Below, one piece after another: positions 1 through 5,372 of a stretch of 12,111 nucleotides of DNA (positions within the stretch are counted from its first letter, which is position 1; each line of letters opens with the position of its first letter). The stretch lies in NCBI GenBank assembly GCA_018334615.1, contig JAGXLP010000028.1, positions 1-12,111 of the forward strand, read 5' to 3'. The position numbers were made by a program, and so were the translations under genes. The DNA is from Candidatus Bipolaricaulota bacterium. Lineage in GTDB: Bacteria; Bipolaricaulota; Bipolaricaulia; M55B111. The notes beneath the pieces were generated by a model. It saw nothing but the letters and a program-made list of their open reading frames with translations. It searched no databases and was not told where the DNA came from.

Positions 1-45
1 GGGGTTGTCTTTACAAGCCCCATAACTTGGTGCGGGGTAATTGAC

Positions 46-74
46 TTGAAAAGACCAATATAGAACTTTAGAAT
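46..74 (+). promoter_or_regulatory. Sigma-70 promoter of tRNA-Gly
   Basis: The -35 box TTGAAA (46-51) and -10 box TAGAAT (69-74) are separated by 17 bp. The -10 ends exactly 10 bases before the mature tRNA-Gly, the same geometry as the two fMet promoters downstream. Seen in sequence; activity is inferred. Confidence 0.65.
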
Positions 75-84
75 TCTTTTATAT

Positions 85-159
85 GCGGGCGTAGCTCAGC
101 GGTAGAGCGGCTGATTGCCATTCAGCAGGTCGCGAGTTCAAATCTCGTCGCCCGCTCCA
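85..159 (+). tRNA. tRNA-Gly (GCC)
   Basis: A full cloverleaf can be folded. The acceptor stem GCGGGCG pairs with CGCCCGC (149-155). The D arm is GCTC/GAGC. The anticodon stem GCTGA/TCAGC encloses a 7-base loop with anticodon GCC at 117-119. The T arm is GCGAG/CTCGT with loop TTCAAAT. The discriminator is U156 and CCA is encoded at 157-159. It decodes GGC and GGU glycine codons. It appears to be transcribed alone from its own promoter. Confidence 0.97.
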
Positions 160-242
160 GGTTACCCTTACCTAAACCATGAAACAAAACCTTACTTAAA
201 TTCATAACTTTTCTAACTATCTTTAGTTTCACCCGGTTTGGC

Positions 243-270
243 TTGAATTTCCCGTTAGTTAAAGTAAAAT
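243..270 (+). promoter_or_regulatory. Sigma-70 promoter of first fMet-Leu tRNA unit
   Basis: TTGAAT (243-248) and TAAAAT (265-270) are separated by 16 bp. The -10 ends 10 bases before the mature tRNA-fMet, so transcription should start near 277. It would drive the tRNA-fMet and tRNA-Leu pair. Confidence 0.65.
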
Positions 271-280
271 AAATAGACAT

Positions 281-357
281 CGCGGGGTGGAGCAATTAGG
301 AAGCTCGTCGGGCTCATAACCCGGAGGTTGTCGGTTCGAATCCGGCCCCCGCAACCA
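281..357 (+). tRNA. Initiator tRNA-fMet (CAU), copy 1
   Basis: The 77-nt cloverleaf has anticodon CAT at 315-317. Two initiator hallmarks are visible. The first base C281 faces A353 (position 72), leaving the 1-72 pair open as required for formylation. The anticodon stem carries three consecutive G-C pairs (GGG/CCC), which direct the tRNA to the ribosomal P site. CCA is encoded (355-357). A second, base-identical copy lies at 571-647. The tRNA-Leu gene follows after 7 bases, so the two are very likely processed from one precursor. Confidence 0.97.
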
Positions 358-364
358 ATCGCCG

Positions 365-451
365 GCCGGGGTGGCGGAATTGGCAGACGCAAGGGACTTA
401 AAATCCCTTGGGGTAACGTACCCCGTGCGGGTTCAAGTCCCGCCCCCGGCA
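365..451 (+). tRNA. tRNA-Leu (UAA)
   Basis: This is a class II tRNA with a long variable arm (GGGGTAACGTACCCC region, about 410-424). The acceptor GCCGGGG pairs with CCCCGGC (444-450). The anticodon stem AGGGA/TCCCT encloses loop CTTAAAA with anticodon TAA at 399-401. The T arm is GCGGG/CCCGC with loop TTCAAGT, and the discriminator is A451. CCA is not encoded and must be added after transcription, unlike the neighbouring fMet and Gly genes. It decodes UUA and UUG leucine codons. Confidence 0.97.
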
Positions 452-532
452 CTGATTTTGTGTATTTCGGTAGATCATTTCCCAAAGATAATTTTAGAAA
501 ACAACCTACACGGCCAATAATAAGTTTCAAAC

Positions 533-560
533 TTGATTTTTAGGTGTTGTCAATTACAAT
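533..560 (+). promoter_or_regulatory. Sigma-70 promoter of second fMet-Met(-tmRNA) unit
   Basis: TTGATT (533-538) and TACAAT (555-560) are separated by 16 bp. The -10 ends 10 bases before the second tRNA-fMet. No other promoter is evident before the tmRNA, so this one probably drives fMet, Met and ssrA. A 6-bp inverted repeat AAGTTT-C-AAACTT (522-534) touches the -35 box. Confidence 0.65.
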
Positions 561-570
561 TTAATTACAT

Positions 571-647
571 CGCGGGGTGGAGCAATTAGGAAGCTCGTCG
601 GGCTCATAACCCGGAGGTTGTCGGTTCGAATCCGGCCCCCGCAACCA
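571..647 (+). tRNA. Initiator tRNA-fMet (CAU), copy 2
   Basis: Identical over all 77 bases to the copy at 281-357, including the encoded CCA and the initiator features (open C1-A72 pair, three G-C pairs in the anticodon stem). The identity extends to the ACAT just upstream and one A just downstream and then stops. The elongator-type tRNA-Met follows after 5 bases. Two initiator genes raise the dose of a tRNA needed for every translation start. Confidence 0.97.
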
Positions 648-652
648 AATTT

Positions 653-726
653 GGCGGCGTAGCTCAATTGGTTAGAGCGTTCGGCTCATATCCGAGAGGC
701 TCGGGGTTCGAATCCCTGCGCCGCTA
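653..726 (+). tRNA. tRNA-Met (CAU), elongator type
   Basis: The acceptor GGCGGCG pairs with CGCCGCT (719-725, ending in a G-U pair). The D arm is GCTC/GAGC. The anticodon stem TTCGG/CCGAG encloses loop CTCATAT with anticodon CAT at 687-689. The T arm is CGGGG/CCCTG with loop TTCGAAT, and the discriminator is A726. CCA is not encoded. A CAU anticodon can also belong to the AUA-reading tRNA-Ile2, where C34 is converted to lysidine. The body and anticodon stem look more like elongator Met, but this is a judgement from sequence resemblance. The tmRNA starts 22 bases downstream. Confidence 0.88.
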
Positions 727-748
727 AATGAAGCGCGTTCTTTGACAT

Positions 749-1145
749 GGGGGTGAAAGGGTTCGACGGCTTTGACAAAGGAAGGCTACAGGCGGAGCTA
801 GTTAGCTCCTAAAACTGACTAACTTTTCTCTAATAAATGCCACTAACAATTCGGCATCCACTTCTAGCTTTAGCTTCGGTAATGCAGCTACTGCTGCTGC
901 TCCTGTAGGCTAAGCTAGCTAAAGTGGCGTTCCTCATGCTTTTTGCTCGTAGGAGCTTGAGGAACGACGACTATACGGGCTTACCTTCTGCTTTTGCTCT
1001 GAGGTAGAAGGAAAAATTTCAAGAGCTCGGGGTTTGAGCGGCTGTTCCGTGGCGCTCTTGTCCTTAAACACAAAACGGAGCTAAGCCTGTAAATGCCGCA
1101 CGGAGTCAAAGTCGGACGTGGGTTCGATTCCCACCACCTCCACCA
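749..1145 (+). ncRNA. ssrA: tmRNA (transfer-messenger RNA)
   Basis: This RNA rescues stalled ribosomes. It acts first as tRNA-Ala and then as a short mRNA encoding a degradation tag. The 5' end GGGGGTG (749-755) pairs with CACCTCC (1135-1141). The T arm is GTGGG/CCCAC with loop TTCGATT, and CCA is encoded (1143-1145). The long P2 helix pairs GGCTTTGAC (about 769-777) with GTCAAAGTC near 1106-1114. Pseudoknot PK1 uses GGAGC/GCTCC (794-798/805-809) plus AGTTA/TAACT (800-804/820-824). Another stem pairs 929-936 with 958-965. The resume codon is probably GCC at 839, since U and A at -5 and -4 match the E. coli context. The frame runs 24 codons to UAA at 911-913, inside a long helix (858-874 with 909-927). 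The predicted tag begins A-T-N-N, is Ser/Ala-rich, and ends A-A-A-P-V-G. No promoter or terminator of its own is evident. Confidence 0.95.
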
Positions 1146-1233
1146 GCTAAAAAACACCACAATTCTCAGGCTTTCCTTCGTTTGTTCAAATCTTGACCGA
1201 TATTTCAATCTGGATAATTCAAAACGGTTTACC

Positions 1234-1239
1234 TATAAT
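1234..1239 (+). promoter_or_regulatory. Possible -10 element close to dnaB start
   Basis: A perfect TATAAT lies 12 bases before the dnaB ATG but has no good -35 at 16-18 bp. If active, it would give a leader of only about 4-6 nt. dnaB also lacks an SD sequence. TTGACC at 1193-1198 is badly spaced for any -10. The alternative is read-through from the tmRNA, 106 bp upstream with no terminator seen. Confidence 0.3.
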
Positions 1240-1251
1240 TACTTTCAGATC

Positions 1252-2598
1252 ATGCCTCAAGACCGCTCTATACCCAAAAACAAGGAAGCAGAGCAACTAG
1301 TGCTCGGATCCATCCTGATGGATCCCGAAGACGTGGTTCCCAAGGTTATCGAAAAAGTCAAACCGGGATATTTCTACTGGAAGGAACACAGGCTGATATT
1401 CCGGGCAGTGCTCGAGCTATTCGATAAAGGGGACCCGGCCGACGTAGTTACTGTAACCAATCGGTTAAAGGAAAAAGGGCAACTGGAAGAGATTCAGGGA
1501 CGAGGATACCTCGCTGATCTTTTGGACAAGGTAGTAACTACGGCCAACCTGGAACACTACGCAGATATACTCAGAAACAAGGCCCTCATGAGAGCATTAA
1601 TTAATGGGGGGCGAAAGATAAGCGAACTGGGATATAAAACAGACCAGGAACTAAAGGACATTCTGGATAGGGCCGAAGAGATAGTATTTGAAATTTCCCG
1701 CCAGGAAACGGTAGAAGATTTCCACCTTTTGAGCGATTTTCTCCGTGAACACTTTGACGAACTCGAGGAACTTCACCACGATCCCAGCCAGCAGACGATT
1801 AGTGGTCTTTCAACCGGTTTTCCCAAACTGGACGAGATGTCTTCCGGGCTTCAGGACGGTCAGCTCATCGTAATTGCGGGGAGACCGGGAACTGGAAAAA
1901 CCAGCTTAGCTTTATCACTCGTACGTAACATTGCTTTACGGGAAGACGCGGGGGTAGGCATATTTTCTCTGGAGATGACGAAGGAACAGCTGCTGGAACG
2001 CCTGCTTTGCGGGGAGGGAAAAGTCAATCTTCATCAATTAAGAGGGGGTTTTGTCCCTTCCAGCAAATGGAGAGATATTGCTACAACAGCGGGCAAGCTC
2101 CAGGAAAGCACGATCGTGATAGATGACCTGCCGGGAAACGGTATACTCGACGTCAAGGCCAAGGCGAGGAGAATGAAGGCGGAACATGATATTAATTTCC
2201 TCGTCGTAGACTACCTTCAATTAATAGAGGGGGAGGGCGGAGCTGATAGAAGAGAACAGGAAATTGCACACATTTCCCGGTCATTGAAAGGAATTGCGCG
2301 TGAGTTGCGAATACCCGTGGTTGCTTTATCTCAGTTAAACAGATCCGTCGAACGGAGGGAGTCCAAGAGACCTCGATTGTCCGATCTAAGAGAAAGTGGA
2401 GCAATAGAACAGGATAGTGACCTTGTCGCGTTTATATACAGAGAAGATTACTATGGAGAAAACGAATCGCAAACCGATTCCACTGTCAGCAAAACGGAAT
2501 TAATCATTGGAAAACAGAGAAACGGTCCGCTGGGTACTATAAATCTGTCCTTCCACAAGGGTTACGCAAGCTTTTACTCTCACAGACAGGAAAGTTAA
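1252..2598 (+). CDS. dnaB: Replicative DNA helicase DnaB
   Basis: The 448-residue hexameric helicase unwinds the replication fork with ATP and loads primase. The N-terminal domain (about 8-110) opens with the typical E-A-E-Q-x-V-L-G-S-I-L motif. The RecA-like domain follows a linker. It has Walker A GRPGTGKT at 210-217 (Lys216), the catalytic Glu241 in SLEM, Walker B LVVDYLQL ending near 324 (Asp320), the DNA-binding and sensor segment ALSQLNRSVE near 358-368, the DLRESGAIEQDSD motif near 378-390, and the lysine/arginine finger KQR at 421-423. Length is normal and there is no intein. The frame stays open upstream to an ATG at 1093, but that lies inside the tmRNA; homology begins at 1252. No SD precedes this ATG. 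The gene converges on pyk with a 15-bp gap and no visible terminator. Confidence 0.97.
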   Translation: MPQDRSIPKNKEAEQLVLGSILMDPEDVVPKVIEKVKPGYFYWKEHRLIFRAVLELFDKGDPADVVTVTNRLKEKGQLEEIQGRGYLADLLDKVVTTANLEHYADILRNKALMRALINGGRKISELGYKTDQELKDILDRAEEIVFEISRQETVEDFHLLSDFLREHFDELEELHHDPSQQTISGLSTGFPKLDEMSSGLQDGQLIVIAGRPGTGKTSLALSLVRNIALREDAGVGIFSLEMTKEQLLERLLCGEGKVNLHQLRGGFVPSSKWRDIATTAGKLQESTIVIDDLPGNGILDVKAKARRMKAEHDINFLVVDYLQLIEGEGGADRREQEIAHISRSLKGIARELRIPVVALSQLNRSVERRESKRPRLSDLRESGAIEQDSDLVAFIYREDYYGENESQTDSTVSKTELIIGKQRNGPLGTINLSFHKGYASFYSHRQES

Positions 2599-2613
2599 CT
2601 AAATCAATCGTAC

Positions 2614-4044
2614 TTAACCCTCACAACAAACATTTTCTACCTTTATAAGGTTGGTGGTCCCTTCAACCGCAAACGGGATACCCGCCGTCACTACCACCAG
2701 GTCCCCCTGGTTGATATAACCTTCCTGCCTTACCGACTTAATCGACTTCTCTATCATCTCGTCCGTATCCCGGGTCGTCTCCACTTGAACCGGAGAAACC
2801 CCCCAGACCATAGCCAGCCTTTCGTATACGTCTTTGGACGGAGTAACGGCTATAATTTGAACTTTTGGCCTAAAACGAGATATCAGTCTCGCAGTATAAC
2901 CCGACCGCGTTGAGGTAATAATAGCTTTCGCTTCCAACCTCTCCGCCATTGAACAGGCAGCTCGGCCAATTTCTGGAGCAGTCTCGTTCTTTTCTCTGTT
3001 GAGGTTATCCCCCGACGTGTTCGTGGGTGGAAAGTTCGATTCCGCCTTCTCAGCAAGCTTCCGCATGGTGATTACGGATTTGACCGGATACGATCCTATG
3101 GCCGTCTCTCCGGAGAGCATGACCGCATCCGTACCATCCAGTACGGCATTTGCCACGTCTGTTATTTCAGCCCGCGTAGGGGTAGGAGCAGAGATCATCG
3201 TCTCCAACATCTGGGTGGCCGTTACGACAGGCTTTGCCATTTCATTGGCAAGACGGATAATCCTCTTCTGTAGGAAAGGAACCTCTTCCATTCCCAGGGC
3301 CATCGCCAGGTCCCCCCGTGCGACCATCACGCCGTCCGCCTCGCGGGTTATTTCTTTAATATTTTTCACAGCTTCCACCGTCTCGATTTTTGCCATGATC
3401 GGTATGTTTTCGCTCTCCGACTTTACCCGGTTAATAACACTCCGAGCTTTTTCAATATCGGCTGCTTTCTTGATAAACGATAGAGCAATCCAATCCACAC
3501 CCTGGGAGACGGCAAAATCAATATCCTGCTTATCCTGGTCCGTTATTGACGGCAGGGGAAAACTGGTACCCGGTATAGTTATCTTCTTTCTTCCGGAAAC
3601 GGTACCAGAATTTAACGACTGACATTCAATCAGGTCTTCACCGATGGAGGTAACGGTAAGAGACAAATCTCCGTCGCCAATTATGACCTCGTCACCCACG
3701 GACAATAATTGACCGATTTCCGGGAAATCCACGAGAAAGCCCTCTTTTTTTGCAGACTTATCAGTTACCAGATTAGCTCTGTCCCCTTCTTTTAACTCCA
3801 TCTTTTTCCGATTGATCGGTGATATTCTCACCTCAGAGCCCTTGGTATCGGCAACTATTGAGAGAGGAAGATCGAGATCCTTCCGGCAGCGTTTTAATTT
3901 AGAAATCAGTTTCCTGTGGCCTTTTTTATCCCCGTGTGATAGATTGATCCTGGCGCAGTTGACTCCTTCGCTTATCATGGATTGAATAACGGTCGGGGAC
4001 TCGGAAGCGGGTCCAAACGTAGCAACTATTTTTGTTTTACTCAT
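2614..4044 (-). CDS. pyk: Pyruvate kinase
   Basis: This 476-residue enzyme transfers phosphate from phosphoenolpyruvate to ADP, the last step of glycolysis, in the cytoplasm. Visible motifs are ARINLSHGD (31-39), DTKG (66-69), the active-site strand MAKIE with Lys219 and the metal ligand Glu221, ARGD with Asp245 (second metal ligand), TATQMLE (276-282) and DAVMLSGETA (306-315). The C-terminal domain has TSTRSGYTARLISRFRP (378-394). Length fits the short form without the extra C-terminal PEP-utilizer domain. Two conserved stretches vary: DTKGPE reads DTKGSE, and ARGDLGVE reads ARGDLAMA. The SD AGAGGA lies just upstream of ATG. The sigma-factor gene is 96 bp upstream on the same strand, but a strong terminator intervenes and I see no convincing separate promoter. 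Confidence 0.96.
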   Translation of the reverse strand: MSKTKIVATFGPASESPTVIQSMISEGVNCARINLSHGDKKGHRKLISKLKRCRKDLDLPLSIVADTKGSEVRISPINRKKMELKEGDRANLVTDKSAKKEGFLVDFPEIGQLLSVGDEVIIGDGDLSLTVTSIGEDLIECQSLNSGTVSGRKKITIPGTSFPLPSITDQDKQDIDFAVSQGVDWIALSFIKKAADIEKARSVINRVKSESENIPIMAKIETVEAVKNIKEITREADGVMVARGDLAMALGMEEVPFLQKRIIRLANEMAKPVVTATQMLETMISAPTPTRAEITDVANAVLDGTDAVMLSGETAIGSYPVKSVITMRKLAEKAESNFPPTNTSGDNLNREKNETAPEIGRAACSMAERLEAKAIITSTRSGYTARLISRFRPKVQIIAVTPSKDVYERLAMVWGVSPVQVETTRDTDEMIEKSIKSVRQEGYINQGDLVVVTAGIPFAVEGTTNLIKVENVCCEG

Positions 4045-4073
4045 ATCTCTTCCTCTGTAGGTACACTTACCTG

Positions 4074-4112
4074 AAAATCAAAAAGACCTGGTTTAACGGG
4101 GGTTAAACCAGG
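4074..4112 (-). terminator. Intrinsic terminator after the sigma-factor gene
   Basis: A perfect 11-bp inverted repeat (4087-4097 with 4102-4112, CCTGGTTTAAC and GTTAAACCAGG) has a 4-base loop. On the - strand it is followed by TCTTTTTGATTTT. It begins 28 bases after the sigma-factor stop. The + strand side has no T tract, so it acts in the - direction only. Confidence 0.88.
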
Positions 4113-4140
4113 CCAGTAAACTAAAAAAACAATCAACCGA

Positions 4141-5022
4141 TTAGTCTTCTTCACTTAATTTTTTATATCTTCCCAATTCCTCTTTGATCTCGGGCCTCTG
4201 AAGTTTTTCGATCGCCCTGTTCTGGAGCTGCCTTACGCGCTCCCTGCTGATGTCAAAAACTTCGCCCACTTCCTCAAGGGTGCGGGTTTTATAATCCTCA
4301 AGGCCATACCTTAGTTTTAAAATGTGCTTCTCTCTATCCGTTAATTCTTTATTTAACAGACCCTTCAACCGGCCCTTCAGCAAAGAATCGAACGTCTCTT
4401 GTTCCGGAGTAGGAAGATGGTCATCGGCAAAAATATCGCCAAGTACGCCGCTATCACTGGAATCTTCACCCAGAGGCTTATCCAGCGATACTGTTGTCTG
4501 AGCAGCCTTTTTTGCCCGTCTAATCTTTTCAACTGTAACTTCAAGCTCTTCAGCGACCTTCTTCATCGGGGGTTCAGTTCCGTGCTCCTGGATGTGTTCT
4601 TCCTCTACCCGATCGATCTTCCTACTTAGCTCCTTCATGTGAGCTGGAACTCTTACGGTTCTGGACCTATTGGTCAGGGCTTTAAGAATTGCCTGCCTTA
4701 TCCACCAGGTCGCGTAAGTGCTAAACTTGTAGCCCTTTCTCCAGTCGAACTTTTCTATTGCCTTCATTAACCCGAGATTACCTTCCTGAATCAAGTCTAG
4801 AAAGGGTAAGCCGTAGTTCCGGTATTTCTTGGCTATGCTAATTACCAATCTTAGGTTGGACGAAGCAAGTTTTTCTTTAGCCTGTTCGTCATCTTGCTCT
4901 ATCCTCTTAGCTAGTTCCACTTCTTCTTCCCTGGTCAATAAAGCTTCGTTACCAACTTCGTCGAAATATCTTCTAATAGGGTTCTTTTCTTTGTTGCTGT
5001 CTTTTATTTTCTTGCTTGCCAT
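4141..5022 (-). CDS. rpoD: RNA polymerase sigma factor, sigma-70 family (RpoD/SigA-like)
   Basis: This 293-residue sigma-70 factor directs RNA polymerase to -10/-35 promoters. Region 1.2 is NPIRRYFDEVG (14-24). Region 2 includes NLRLVISIAKKY (56-67), DLIQEGNLGLMKA (76-88) and the -10-melting segment FSTYATWWIRQAI (100-112). Region 3 covers about 125-200. Region 4.2, the -35 helix-turn-helix, is TLEEVGEVFDISRERVRQL (248-266). Region 1.1 is absent. The residue equivalent to E. coli sigma-70 Thr440 in region 2.4 appears to be Leu113, while Gln110 (Gln437) is kept. The protein could therefore be a primary sigma without region 1.1 or a group 2 (RpoS-like) factor; I cannot decide, and the symbol is provisional. 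GGAGG lies 5 bases before ATG. A consensus promoter, a long leader and a terminator frame the gene. Confidence 0.93.
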   Translation of the reverse strand: MASKKIKDSNKEKNPIRRYFDEVGNEALLTREEEVELAKRIEQDDEQAKEKLASSNLRLVISIAKKYRNYGLPFLDLIQEGNLGLMKAIEKFDWRKGYKFSTYATWWIRQAILKALTNRSRTVRVPAHMKELSRKIDRVEEEHIQEHGTEPPMKKVAEELEVTVEKIRRAKKAAQTTVSLDKPLGEDSSDSGVLGDIFADDHLPTPEQETFDSLLKGRLKGLLNKELTDREKHILKLRYGLEDYKTRTLEEVGEVFDISRERVRQLQNRAIEKLQRPEIKEELGRYKKLSEED

Positions 5023-5054
5023 GTTAACCTCCGTAGCCTATAATCTCCTCGCGA

Positions 5055-5106
5055 TATTTTGAGAATGGTTAAGATAATTTGTGAAATTAAGAGTTATTTT
5101 GAGAAT
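5055..5106. repeat. 12-bp direct repeat in the sigma-factor leader
   Basis: TATTTTGAGAAT occurs at 5055-5066 and again at 5095-5106, exactly 40 bp apart, about four helical turns. Both copies lie between the sigma-factor promoter and its start codon. They could be a protein-binding pair or chance in AT-rich DNA; no function is known to me. Confidence 0.55.
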
Positions 5107-5185
5107 TTACTCACGTAAGAGGCATAAAAGAAAAACATATTTAAAATTGCGCGGGAAAGTCTTTTATCCACCAACACTCATATTT

Positions 5186-5213
5186 ATTATACATCGTTAT
5201 TTAAATTTGTCAA
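5186..5213 (-). promoter_or_regulatory. Consensus sigma-70 promoter of the sigma-factor gene
   Basis: On the - strand, TTGACA (5213-5208) and TATAAT (5191-5186) both match the consensus perfectly, with a 16-bp spacer. Transcription should start near 5179, giving a 5' leader of about 157 nt before the ATG at 5022. The leader ends in the GGAGG ribosome-binding site. Confidence 0.85.
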
Positions 5214-5295
5214 GCAACAGTCCGATGTTCTTCTGCTTCACACTGTCTCATAATTCCCAGGTGCTCTCACTAAACCATTTAAAAATTTCAGAACG

Positions 5296-5325
5296 TTGAA
5301 ATTACGGACTACTTTCCATTACGAT
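5296..5325 (+). promoter_or_regulatory. Probable promoter of apbE-rnfC
   Basis: TTGAAA (5296-5301) and TACGAT (5320-5325) are separated by 18 bp. The start would be near 5332, leaving a 40-nt leader with SD GGAGGG before the apbE ATG. A 10-bp palindrome GCTTTAAAGC lies in the leader. It is the best candidate in the gap but weaker than the sigma-factor promoter. Confidence 0.5.
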
Positions 5326-5372
5326 ACCTCTTGGATTGGTGAGCTTTAAAGCCCCTGTTTCTGGAGGGAAAA

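Noticed and set aside
1..21. GGGGTT/AAGCCCC-like hairpin at the left edge as a terminator of an upstream gene
   Set aside because: Only about 6 bp including a G-T pair, and no T tract follows.
522..541. AAGTT-TCA-AACTT hairpin followed by T-rich sequence as a terminator for the fMet-Leu unit
   Set aside because: The stem is 5-6 bp and AT-rich, and it overlaps the -35 box of the next promoter; too weak to call.
255..543. Open frames on both strands across the tRNA-fMet and tRNA-Leu genes
   Set aside because: They are translations of tRNA genes, with typical Arg/Gly/Pro-rich spurious peptides and no SD.
981..1208. 75-codon - strand frame across the tmRNA 3' half
   Set aside because: It is antisense to the tmRNA, whose structure explains the sequence; the peptide is a common tRNA-like T-arm artefact.
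1093..1251. 53-codon upstream extension of dnaB from an ATG at 1093
   Set aside because: It starts inside the tmRNA, translates its T arm, has no SD, and DnaB homology begins at 1252.
2999..3622. 207-codon + strand frame inside pyk
   Set aside because: It is a shadow of pyruvate kinase, whose - strand frame carries all the catalytic motifs.
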